Positions 35,191-46,860 of a DNA stretch of 64,000 nucleotides are shown in pieces. The DNA is taken from contig NC_060971.1 of assembly GCF_910589235.1 (NCBI RefSeq), positions 2,384,826 to 2,448,825 of the forward strand, written 5' to 3'. A program made the position numbers and the translations under genes. The stretch's first letter is position 1. Each line of letters starts with the position of its first letter. The notes beneath the pieces were generated by a model. It was not told the origin of the DNA, did no database searches, and saw nothing but the letters and a program-made list of their open reading frames with translations. The DNA is from Vespa crabro. Lineage: Eukaryota > Arthropoda > Insecta > Hymenoptera > Vespidae.

Positions 35191-38100
35191 TTGTGTGGAC
35201 AAAGAAATTTGAGATTTTCCTTGTCAATCGAAGGAAAACAAGTTGTATCCAGTTGATTATTTAAGAAAATCCATTTCATTTATTACGTGTGTTATGTATA
35301 TATGCACTTATGTGATACTATATGTAAATATGTAGGTGCGCCTTGAAATTATTTCTGGAGAAGCTAAGAGAGATCAGATTAAACGATTTTCTTCAGGTCT
35401 TACATATACAAAACGCGTAAAGGAAGAGCGAAGACATTAAACCGCATACTGAAGGTAGCAAATGATCGCAAATGCCTCGTCTAGCAGCTCTGAGGTATTT
35501 CCAAGCGGTCGCATTTCTACATATTCAACTTTATAAACAGGACGCGTAGCGCCGTTGCCGGTAGTAGAATGCTTTTGTTTGGATGAATATTTTTCTTAAA
35601 TTGCAACTAGCTAAGTTACTGCAAGTCAAATTTCGCAACCGTTTAAATGTAATATACATTTAAATTACTCTATGTCTACGTTAACGTAAAGCTAATTATA
35701 CAGGAAATATTCTTCGAACGAGAAATTTTCTTTATATTTATAAAAATATCAAATGTATCGATATATCGACAAATGCTTCGACAAAAATACATATGTTTGC
35801 GTTGATGTATAACTATCTCAAAAAAAAAAAAAAAAAATAATAAAATAAAATAAAATAAAATAAAATAAAAAACACATGCAAATAAGATTACAATGTAAAT
35901 GTGATTTATAATGCGTAAATCTTAATTAATATTTAGCGTATACATGTAAGAACAAACGTTAATTCTCGTTCAGATCTCACGTCGCGTTTGCATCATTAAG
36001 TCTCAGTCTTGGTTTCCAGTTCGACCCTTTCCCACACTATACTTGCGCTAGAAAATACGTCTCCAATTCTTATACATGGAATAATCTCAGATTTTATAAG
36101 ACTAAAGTCACAAGCACAGGCGTTGTTGCTCTTGGAAAGGTCAACAATAGAATGCTATACTTACACAAGCGATCCCAAAAAAAAAAAGATAAGACGATCG
36201 TTCTAAGTTTTAAATGGATCCTTCGGTCATCCACCCCTTGTATCGTTCCAACGACATTTACATCTATTCTATTGATTCTATCGACTTATATACGAGAATA
36301 GAATTTTATGTACACCTAGAATTCATTTTGTTAATATGATTTTTATAACAACTCGATATAAGATAATTTTTTTATTTCGATCTATAAAAAGGATCCATAA
36401 AAGAGTCAATTTATTTGATTCGAGTTACTAAAAATCTAGAAAATATGTACTATGATAATATATTTGATATCTTATAATCCGCGTATGTTCATGTTAAAAA
36501 GGTACAATTTTTCTTTTTTCTTTTTCATTTTTTTTTCCATAGGAAGTTTCATATTGTAAATCAAACTGATCTCAAAGCATTTTGATATTTGCAGGAAGGC
36601 AGGCCTTCTACGTTTACGCTTGTGGTACATGGAAAAGAAGCGTTCTTTCACGCGGATCAAAGGAGGACTTTAAAGATCAAGGTTCGTTGAAACAGATTCT
36701 ATCTGATCTCAAAGTGCGTGACATTAACACCTAGCTTCTGGGGATGGTAAAGTACTATATCGTTAATATCTTTCACCAAAAATTATGATCGAATTTCTTA
36801 TTTTCATTTAAACGTTGTATTAATAACTTTCGTAACGCATCGTTTCAACCCGTCCTTCCTCAACGCGTCTTATTGTCTGGGACGTCGATCGGGACATTCA
36901 TGACATTTCATTCTCTTCGATCTTAAACTCTAAGTAAGTCGTAGAAACATTACGTGTAATTTGCATAATCCGTTATGTCCAGGGGGTAGGAGGCAAATAT
37001 TCATTTATTATTCAATGCGATAAGTTCAAATAACATAAACCCACAAATGTTTCTAACCCGTTCCGTTGATAAATTGCCGTTAAATTTTATGAATTTCTTA
37101 TCTAATATATCCAAGAATTTACACTCTCTCTTTCTCTCTCTCTCTTTTTTCTAATAAATTGCAAGATCAATTTATAACTTAACCGTGATCATGTATAAAG
37201 AAACTAATCGATATACAGTGATATTATAGACGAACAACCCTATTAATCTCCCAAGTTGTAATTTCAAGAGCAAACAAAAAGTTGATTGATTATCCTTTCC
37301 TTTAGAAAATAAATATATATTCGATTGAAATTATTTATAACTTCGACGACATAGTTTCCTAAGCTAATTCATTCCTGTATGAATGCATTCATATATTAAT
37401 TAAAAATCATCGATTTTTAATTGAAATCATAATGATAATTCCGTAAAAAACGTATTATACATAATATATGAATAACATAAAACTATACGATTATGTTATA
37501 TGAGAAAAGAGAAAATAATAAATAAATAAATAAAAAAATAAAAAAATAAGAAAAAAGAAATAAAAAGAAAAAATTGATCGATTATATCTTTTAACATAGC
37601 TTTATTTTAATCTTTATTTTGTTAACGTTCGCGAAATTACGAATACGTCCTTATAATCTTATTTCTATCCTTTCTCTCCCATTGCACCCATTATTCGAAG
37701 CGTTCGTGACATTTCGTTCTCGTAACCTTAAAGTCTCCGCTCCAAGATCGTAGTACGTCTCTTGCGTGGCCCCTATTATGTAAGTGACTGGTCTAAATAC
37801 GAGGAAAAGAGATGCACCTCGCATCGCGAGATCCTAAGAAGAGGTGCTCGCCTAGACATTCGAAAGGAACATGCTATCCCCATGGTGATGTTGTGATGTA
37901 ACGTACAGCGAGTTTATATCTAAGAGCCTTTTTTCATTCTTTTTTCACTCCTTCGTACTCGTTGCTCACCTTAATATTCGCTTTAATTTCATAATATACT
38001 TATGGTCAGTGTGTAACCAAATGCTAATGATTATTATTACGACATAAATGGTTAGAAAATATATATATATATATTCTAATATAGTGATTGGATTTATATA

Positions 38101-39681
38101 AATATATCCATGAGTGTTCGTTCATAGATGTTCAAGAAAATATTTCAAAGCTTGTTGAAGTAGGAAGAAAATTTATTACAATAACAATAACAACAACGAT
38201 AACAATAACAAAATTTCAATCGCTTTGAGTTATCTCTAAAGTGCATGTATACATTTTCTTTTTTTTTTCTTTTCTTTTTTTTTTATTCGTGACCTTTTAA
38301 AATTAAAAAATTCTTCTTCTTTGGTATATTTATAGGGTAGGCAATAAAAATCATATGTTGTAAAAAATTGCTACTATGCACCGTTTACGAGATAATCACA
38401 ATTTCGAGAAAACATTCGTCGAATTACATAATATTTTGAAGTTGGTTACGACGAACAGGATCACTGACCTCTAACTCGTCAAAATGCATGACTGCATGAT
38501 TTGTAAATGATGTATTTGTATAGAATGAAGTATGAATTACAGTACAGTATGCATCTGTTAGTCAATCGTTAAGATGCCGATTATCTCCCTAACGATCCAT
38601 AGTAGTAATTTTTTATTAGATATGATTTCGATTGCAAATGATCGCTACTATATAAATACTATATAAATAAATGATCGCTATTATGTAAAAAAAAAAATTA
38701 TAGGTATTCATGTAAAGAAAAAGAAAAGAAAAAAAACTATGTTGACTTTCATAACTCGACAATTTCAACAAATAAAAAATTTCGCAAGATATTTGCTCAT
38801 CTATGAATAAACACCCTGTATATATATATATATCATTGTTTTTGTAATAGTGACATTTTGTTATAACGAACTTTTTATTTATAACGATACTTATTTTTTT
38901 TTTTTTATCAACCAAATAGTCATGAAAAAAATGATAAAACCAACAATTCTGATTATAAAATATTAAATTGATTCGTAAATATGTGCCATTATAAGAGTAA
39001 ATAATTTATCATGATATAATTAATACTTTTACATCGAACGTATTTAATTATTTATCTATATAATTAATTAACTATTTGCAGCGACTTCAAAAAATATTCG
39101 TACGTTTTTTAAAGTTGACAATAAAAAAAAAAGAATAAATAAATAAAAGACAAATAGTAAAATACTTTTATTGAATTATATTATTTCTATATAATTCTTG
39201 TATCAAGTAAGATAATTCAAATATCTATTACAATCATTATTATCGACATTTCATTATAAATTAAAATATTTTTTGGATAATAATAACACGTTACGAAACG
39301 TATTATATTAAATTTTATAAAGAAACTCGGTGCGAGTACTAAAAGGAATATATTTCTTAATTTTCATTAGCTACTAAGACTAATCAAAGCAAATTATTTT
39401 CTATTTACGATTCTAAGACACCTCGTGCTTACCTGCTACAAAATTCATTCCATTTTCAACTGTGTACGAATATTTTATCGAGGTACGATATTCTTGCATA
39501 ATTTTCTAGAGGAATCATTTCGTTAGATGAATATGAAACGTGCACATAAATTACGGCTAATGCGTTTCAAATCATTTACTCCATAGATCATTTCGCTTCG
39601 TCATTACCTTTTCTCGCATCTTATATTTCTACAGTCCTTTAACTCATCGCCAATTTCATCCATTCCTTACTAAGTATTATC

Positions 39682-39725
<44 letters not shown>

Positions 39726-39825
39726 TATACTTAAAAATACATAAATATTATATTCGAACGATTATGCCGTTCTGGTATATTTACTTTAGAAAAATTATTA
39801 CAATTTCTTTAGTACGTCTATAAGT

Positions 39826-39883
<58 letters not shown>

Positions 39884-40190
39884 GTATATGTATATCTAAC
39901 GAATAGCAACTTTTACAGGTACATATGTAAAGGTATATATATAGCCTTGAATGTAGATTCTCTTACGTTATATACTATATGCACGAAATATTATATATTA
40001 TATTAATAATATATAAGTACCAGTATACATATAATTATGTAATATAATAATTGATATATTGTTTATATATTACTATCTTAATATTGCACTATATATTAGA
40101 CATTGTATATTAATCATGTATTGATATACTTTAGTATATTATATAAAAACTATATGCATTAGATTATTCATGTATATGTATATATTTACT

Positions 40191-40221
<31 letters not shown>

Positions 40222-41073
40222 ATCTATGGGTATATACATAACTATATATCTTCCTATTACTGTCATTCATGTCCGTGTAAGATTATTATTCGTTTTAAAG
40301 GCAATGCCGTCGCGCGTAAAGTTTTAGCGCGACAGTAATGCTTTTAATGTACGACGTTAGATCACGTCACGCAATTCTTTATTGCTGATCGCAGGGTGTG
40401 AAACAAAGGTCTCTCATGGACGTATCAAACAACTTTTAATGGCGCCATACGTTGTTAGAAAACAGGGCTGAAATAATGACAACGATCTTAGAATGACATA
40501 AACTTTATATCACTTTTAAATTATTTCCACGATTATTTCAAATTAGAGATATCACTGAAAGGTTAGGCGAAGGTCAAAATATCGGAAAAGAATCGATTTT
40601 TTTATCGCATAAATATGTCTCGTTCATAAAACAATTTTTCATTTTTTATTATTATATCGATCGATCTTTATGATATTTGTTAGTGATATAATATATATAT
40701 ATATATATTCTAACGCGATAGTATTTTTTTATTATAAATTTCAACGTTACTTATTTTGAATTTTAAGTTGGGAAAAAATTTTTTCTTATCTTATAAGATA
40801 TTATCTCATGGTCCTTTGTACATAATTTTTGGATGTATCCTATATATGAATATACGTAGATATATTTATATTATATTACTTTACTAATATTTTTCTTGTC
40901 AACATAGATAATCAATTTTTTTGAATTTGTTGAATTTTTCAATTTGTATGATTCATCCTTGTGAGATAATCAAATAATGAATCGACTTTTGCTAATAAGA
41001 AATAAATGTTCGGAACTCTGGATGTTACGATTAATAAATAAAATTATTAGGATCGAAAAAAGATCGATATAAC

Positions 41074-41144
<71 letters not shown>

Positions 41145-42887
41145 TTTTTTTTTTCAGATATAAAGTCGTAAAAGCTGTCTTAATCGGTATCACTCAGGAT
41201 CTTCTGTTCGCAAGCGATAGGGTGATCATATTTTCACAGTAAGAGGAAGAGGCCAAGTGGAACGTAGAATTCGCACGGCCGTGCGAATTGAATGGAAGGT
41301 TATGAATATCCGATCTTCTGTCGAAGCTGCGTGTCATAGCCAACCGCCTTCTTCTAACCGACGATGCCTTTGTCTGCCGCCTCATGTAACTAGGTATTCC
41401 CTCGGTCAGGATGAAAGTGAAAACTTCGCTCTGTTCGTAGATGACCTACTCTTTGCCAAGAATCTGGGTGCCCCATCACACCGTGGCATTACGCGCTCTC
41501 GGTCGTCATGTGCACCGCCGCTAGGGAAGCAGTTACGATACATCTTCGTAACTTCCAATTTTATTTTACGATCTAACTGAACCAACACCTTTGCTCTATG
41601 CAAACAATTCTATTTTAATTGGATTACGTACGCCTAAATGGTCCAAAGAAAAAAAGAAAGAAAGAAAGAAAAAAAGAAGAACAAAGGAAAAGGAAAAATC
41701 GCAACTTTTATGATCTTTTCTCTTTTTTCGCATGTAATTTATTTTATTGATAACAAAATTATTATATCATGTATGATATTGTCTACTTCGAAAAAGTATT
41801 TTTCAACGAACATATTGAAACAATCTATTATCATCTCGGAGTTATCGAGGTCGAATTAAACAGAGTCATTTTGTATGTTGTTGTTTACGCGGTGCCAGCA
41901 ATAACTCTTTCTCATTCCAAATTATCAAAGATAAAAAAAAAGAAAAGAAAGAAAGAAAAAACAAAGAAACAAGAAGCATTTAAGGCAAATTAAAAAAAAA
42001 AAAAAAAGAAAGAAAACCTTCCGTCCTTCACGAAGCCGATTCTTAATATTTTCGTTTAACAAAAAAATATTAATGATCGAATTTATCATGCGAGTTTCGA
42101 TAAAAAATTTCAATACCTTTGTAATGATTAAAAAAAAAAAAAGAATGATGACTCCTTACAAAAATTTCCATTATCACAAAGACTAGATAATGGATATGAA
42201 AGAGAAAATTTCATTCATCCAAATCGATTTAGCAATCTTTTTCTTTTTCTTCTTTTTTTTTTTTTTAAATATTTCCAACTTTGCGAAACAGATAGCTTCT
42301 TTATTTATTTATTTATTTACTTTTTTTTGGTGTTTCCTAATATTCATCATTTTATCTTATGCATTATCATCTGTTAGTATCCATTACTTTTCTTTTGTTA
42401 ATAAAACATTTAATCTTAGAATGATCGGAGGATCGTTAAATCGATCGAGCAGTACTACTGACAATGAGTAGTAACGAGTCGAGCGATGATTCAGTGCTGT
42501 AGCACCGATAGCCAGTCGAGCGGTACTCATTATTTCAACCATAACTCCCAAGATATGTTAAAATACAATCTCGATCATAGCAGCGACGCTTGATTATACG
42601 ACAGAAAAAGATACGCATATGTTGAAAATGTTAAGGACGCATCAATCATTTATAATTAACTAAATAAAAAAGTTCAAGATATTTTTTTCATTTTATCGAA
42701 ACATTTTTCTCTTATCAAAATGGAAAAATCCAAAGATCTTGAAAATACGTTCTTTTTCAAAAGTTTACATGAAAATCCCATAAAAGTTAACGCAATTGTA
42801 ATACCATAAAGTGAACGCGAGTAGATCAAAAATCATAATGAAGTTGAAATTTTGTGTTCGTGTGTGAAACTATTTTTTTTTGTTTTT

Positions 42888-42942
<55 letters not shown>
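34492..42942. other. Gene desert, left part
   Basis: About 8.4 kb between the cuticle promoter and the inverted-repeat element. I find no exon of a known family. Less AT-rich islands occur at 34500-34760, 35480-35600, 36000-36230, 36580-36720, 37680-37900 and 41160-41600; their frames are short or broken and match nothing I recognise, so they may be regulatory or noncoding transcripts. (TA)n arrays are at 35132-35186, 39687-39723, 39831-39879, 41081-41145 and 42892-42942. A 22-bp perfect palindrome is at 41268-41289. Confidence 0.6.
41268..41289. repeat. 22-bp perfect palindrome
   Basis: Two 11-base arms, TTCGCACGG extended by AA on the outside, meet at 41278/41279 with no spacer, centred on GGCC. 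It lies in a less AT-rich island (41160-41600) just right of a long (TA)n array. It could bind a dimeric factor; no known site matches. Confidence 0.9.
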
Positions 42943-42946
<4 letters not shown>

Positions 42947-43239
42947 CCATTTATTTTGAAAGTGGCCTAACTCCATTTATCTTCAAATCGAGATATTTAA
43001 GGGTTTGCGTTTCAATGAATTTAAAAATATACATATAGGATATTAATGAGTTATACTACTTAAGTGTATCTAAAGGTGTTAAATTTATAGTTCCTATTAA
43101 AAATAGTGGCAATTATTAAGTGAATAATATGCGTTTTCTTATCAAGAATGGAGTTAGGTCACTTTTAAAATTAACAATCAGATTCATTATAAAATTTGAA
43201 TGCCCAAGTCCATTCAACATAATTTAAGATGCTTCAAAA

Positions 43240-43560
43240 AAAAGTACCCCGGGGGCGGAGCTAAACTGACAGGAGGCGGGGCCAAGTAATCCGAGGGCGG
43301 GGCCAAAGTATTAGGAGACGGGGCTAACACCAAAGTGAGCGGGACCAAACGTCCGAGGGGCGGGGCTTTCCAAGTCAGGAACTGGACTAAACTATTAGGA
43401 GGCGGGGCCAGGTACCCCAGGAGCGGAGCTAAAGTATTAGAAGGCGGGGCTAACACCAAAGTGGGCGGGCCAAATGTCCGAGGGCCGGAGATTTTCAAGT
43501 TAGGGGCGGGGCTATACTGGCAGGAGGCGTGGCCAAATACTCCGGGGGCGAGACTAAACA
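43240..43560. repeat. GC-rich minisatellite with 125-bp higher-order period
   Basis: Units of roughly 18-22 bp built on GGGCGGGGC or GGAGGCGGGGCCA, joined by short variable pieces such as AAAGTATTAG and CAAAGTG. The order of variants repeats: CTAAACT or CTATACT block starts fall at 43261, 43386 and 43512, a higher-order period of 125-126 bp. It is strikingly GC-rich for this window. Open frames through it on both strands (Pro/Leu/Ala-rich on minus, Gly/Arg-rich on plus) are by-products of the repeat. Confidence 0.9.
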
Positions 43561-43975
43561 GTCATTTATAGTCAATATAGTCATTTGTAGTCATTTATAG
43601 TCAGTATAGTCATTATAGTCCGTATAGTCATTTATAGTCAGTATAGTCATTATAGTCCGTATAGTCATTTATAGTCATTATAGTCCGTATAGTCATTTAT
43701 AGTCATTTATAGTCATTTATAGTCATTTATAGTCATTTATAGTCAGTATAGTCATTTATAGTCATTTATAATCATTTATAGTCATTTATAGTCATTTATA
43801 GTCATTTATAGTCAGTATAGTCATTTATAGTCATTTATAGTCATTTATAGTCAGTATAGTCATTTATAGTTATTTATAATCATTTATAGTCATTTATAGT
43901 CAGTATAGTCAGTATAGTCATTTATAGTCATTTGTAGTATTTATAGTCAGTAGTCATATACTCAATAGACACATA
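43561..43975. repeat. AGTCATTTAT satellite
   Basis: About 40 head-to-tail units of 9-10 bp. The main unit is AGTCATTTAT, with variants AGTCAGTAT, AGTCATTAT and AGTCCGTAT interspersed in a non-random order. It begins where the GC-rich minisatellite ends, and both are inside the inverted-repeat element. Confidence 0.95.
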
Positions 43976-44064
43976 ATCAGTAGTCAACAACTTTCACTAT
44001 ATGTAAAATTTTCTACTACTATGGGAATCACCGCGATTGGATAAACCGTGTTATGATGATACCA

Positions 44065-44103
44065 TTAACCCTTTGAATACTATGAACGCACATATGCGTC
44101 CAG
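44065..44103 (+). mobile_element. piggyBac-like terminus (partial)
   Basis: TTAA (44065-44068) followed directly by CCCTTTGAATACTATGAACG and then a near-palindromic CGCACATATGCGTC. TTAA plus CCC and an inner palindrome is the usual form of piggyBac-family ends. No opposite end (GGG followed by TTAA) was found before 44870, so this would be a solo or truncated end. Confidence 0.35.
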
Positions 44104-45720
44104 CGAAAGCTATTGATATAGACTATGGAAGCAAATACGCGCCTGGCAAAAATGATGTTTCTGTGTAATCATTAAGTGCAAATTGCGATAGTGATGTTTT
44201 CAATAAAAATTTATTGTTAACAATAATGGCAATTCGTTCTCGTCGACATTATTGTTATTACAAAAAAAAAGAGGGAAAATGAAGAATAATTCAAATAATG
44301 CTTCAAATTGAAAAAAATTTATTTTACATATTTTTAAAACACATCGAAAACATGATTTATGCGATTCAAAACATTTTTTAACTACATAACGTACGAAATT
44401 ACAAACATAAATTTATTACAAAACAATTTACTACTCATTTAGATTTTGTGAGTGTGAAAGGGATTTGAAGAAATCATGATGTTCCGGTGGTATATATCGT
44501 AATAGGTCAATTATGTCCTTGAATTTTGCTGTTGTAATTTATCTGATATTTTTATACAGTGTTGTCAATACAATATTTTCGAACTTTCTTGATCTACCCC
44601 GACGTGGTAATAAATTCTGGAATTTAAAATTTTCATTTTCATTCATTGATTTAAGTATAAATGGAGTTAGGCCACTTTCAAAATAAACGGTTAAATTATT
44701 AAACTAACTCTGAAAACATATGTCAAGAATTATCGTATTTGCTCGGAATATAAGCAACCTGAAATGCTTTACTGATAAATAAGATAAAGTTGTATATGTA
44801 ATTATAGCAACCGGAAAAAATTGACAAATGAAGTTAGGCCACTTTCAATATAAACGGCTCATATATATAGCTATTACATTTCTCTTCGAAATCTTTTAAT
44901 CAATTAATAATTTAATTACGATGCATCTATGTATGTCATCGCAAAGGGAAATATCAGGGTGGATCTTAGAAAAGTTAAAATCTATTTGCATTTAAATATT
45001 AATTCAACAAAATAAGACAAGATGTAAGAAAACATAAAAAAAAAAGTAGAACCAACACTCGGTATTTTATCCAGTATGTCCTAACGTTCTTCGCTGTTGC
45101 AAAATCTCATTTGTTGCATGTCTCAACTGGAGGTTGGCTAAAGAATGATCCGTCTTGAGAATGGAGTGACAAAACGTTTCCGTGGTTTGCCGTAACAGTG
45201 GAAAAACAAGATACATATGCAGAAGAGTCAATGCAACATATAATACATTACTACGGTCTATCTTTATCGAAACTTTGACTATCATAAAAAATTAATCGTT
45301 TGATGGAAAATAGTAAACTTTTATAATCCGCTTTATTTCTTTTCTTTCTTTTTTTTGCTTTTTCATTTAAATTTCGTCAAATTTGATGAAATTGATATGA
45401 CAAATTTTTCTTTGCTGTGCATATAATTTAATTAATCAATGAAAAACAATAAAATTAAAAAGCCAAATAAAAGCGTTGTAAATAAAATAGAAAAAAAAGT
45501 TGATGGTTTGTTCAATTGAATTGAATTGAATTGAATCGAAAGAAAGAAGTACAAAGTGTACAAAGAAAGGAAGAAGTACAAAGTGTACAAAGAAAGGAAG
45601 AAGTACAAAGAAAAAAAAAATGTAGAAACTTGATTGTCTTAATTATGAATATAGTTGGTACAATTTAAGCTGCAGAATTAACGTGAATTAAACGTAAGGA
45701 TTGTAAAATCATATAAAAGA

Positions 45721-45788
45721 ATGTCTTCTTAACTCGACTTGACCCTCAAAAGTTGAGTAAGAAGTTCATGTCTTCGTCCTCCCACGCA
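45721..45788. repeat. Direct repeat, copy 1 (68 bp, hairpin-forming)
   Basis: About 88-90% identical to 46289-46356. It contains an inverted repeat: CTCGACTT, a short loop, then AAGTTGAG. On the minus strand both copies keep a frame reading W-E-D-(E/K)-D-(M/L)-N-F-L-L-N-F followed by TGA. Confidence 0.85.
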
Positions 45789-46288
45789 TCGGAATTATCT
45801 TAGAGAATGAAAATATACTCTATGTACTTGTATAAAGAAGCTATCAATACTGCTTAGTACCTTGAGTATCTTAGAAACAAAGATTTTTAATCCAAATTTT
45901 TGATTGCAATAAAAGAGAATGAAACATTTCAAATATATTACGAAAATAAAAGGAATATGTGAGTGTTCGATGTTTCAATACATCATCTAATAAATTGTAT
46001 AATAGTATAATTTTTATATATAATTGGTAATATCAAAATATATTTTCTTTTTTTTTTCTTTTTTGTATAATGAGGACACATACAGAAAAAAATGTTTTTC
46101 ATTTATTTTAATTTTGTATATCTTTAATCAAAATCTAATGTGACAATTTTATAATATACAAATATATCTCTTTTAAAGAATGATTTATAATCAAAGTACA
46201 TATTAAATTATATTAAATTAAATTATTTTTAATATATATATATATATATATATTATATGTGCAAATATCTATAGGTTTATTACCAAGG

Positions 46289-46356
46289 AATGTCTTCTTT
46301 ACTCGACTTGACCCTCAAAAGTTGAGTAAGAAATTCAAGTCTTTGTCCTCCCACGT
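46289..46356. repeat. Direct repeat, copy 2
   Basis: Partner of 45721-45788, same orientation, about 570 bp away. Here the conserved frame is the end of a 73-codon minus-strand open frame (46536-46315) that crosses a (TA)n stretch, which could equally be a tiny intron. Confidence 0.85.
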
Positions 46357-46752
46357 ACTAACTAACGCATAGTATGATATATACATAATGTACATATATA
46401 TGTATATATATACTACTGTCTCTACTTGATGGACTTCGCACACGGACGAATAACCCACACAGAAAGTGAAGGAAAAGGATGATAGTTGCGGTTTACCCAG
46501 AAGAACGGGAACCATCATTTTGATCCATACTAACACTTATGTGAGAAACGTATGCTTTACTCGCAATACGATACTATCCCCGTCACTTTTCATCCCGACT
46601 TCTTGATCCTACAATAAATTTTGGCAAGAGATTTTTTAAAAATATCCACGACTTTATTATTATCTCGTTTATTTTTATTTTTTTCTTTCTTTTTTTTTTC
46701 GAATCGAAAGATATTGCACTCTATCTAAACGGGAAAAATTCTCTTTTCTATT

Positions 46753-46860
46753 TAAAAAAAAAAAATAAAAAAAAATAAAAAAAAATAAAAAAAAATAAAA
46801 AAAATCAAAAAAAATAAAAATAAAAAAAATAAAAATGAAAAGAAAAATAAAAAGAAAAAA
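46753..46860. repeat. A-rich (A)7-9T tandem array
   Basis: Runs of seven to nine A separated by single T, changing to AAAATAAAAAG-type units at the right end. Simple sequence without coding potential. Confidence 0.9.

Larger units (their letters stand above)
42943..44861. mobile_element. Composite terminal-inverted-repeat element (non-autonomous DNA transposon)
   Basis: The left end (42943-42980) reads TGAGCCATTTATTTTGAAAG and continues with TGGCCTAACTCCATTT. The right end (44861 downward to 44824) is its inverse with about four differences in 38 bp. Both ends abut TATATA, so a TA or TATA target duplication is likely. Two further copies of the terminus lie inside: 43147-43180 (facing the left end, so 42943-43180 alone could be a small MITE) and 44657-44692 (direct repeat of the right end, 168 bp inside it). 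The interior contains a GC-box minisatellite, an AGTC satellite and a piggyBac-like terminus. No intact transposase frame is present. Terminal-repeat spacing on the right recalls the IR/DR layout of some Tc1-like elements, but the family is not established. Confidence 0.75.

Noticed and set aside
36589..36720. Possible exon after TTTGCAG with a 30-codon open frame
   Set aside because: No recognisable family, no matching neighbouring exon, and no good donor in frame.
43214..43571. Two long frames on opposite strands, Pro/Leu/Ala-rich and Gly/Arg-rich
   Set aside because: Both are created by the GC-rich minisatellite, whose units lack stops by composition.
43561..43975. Regularly spaced short repeats suggestive of a CRISPR array
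   Set aside because: Units are 9-10 bp head to tail without unique spacers, in a eukaryotic genome; it is a satellite.
45067..45285. 72-codon minus-strand frame, considered as a chemoreceptor exon
   Set aside because: One hydrophobic segment only, no receptor signature, no adjoining exons; left as unassigned.
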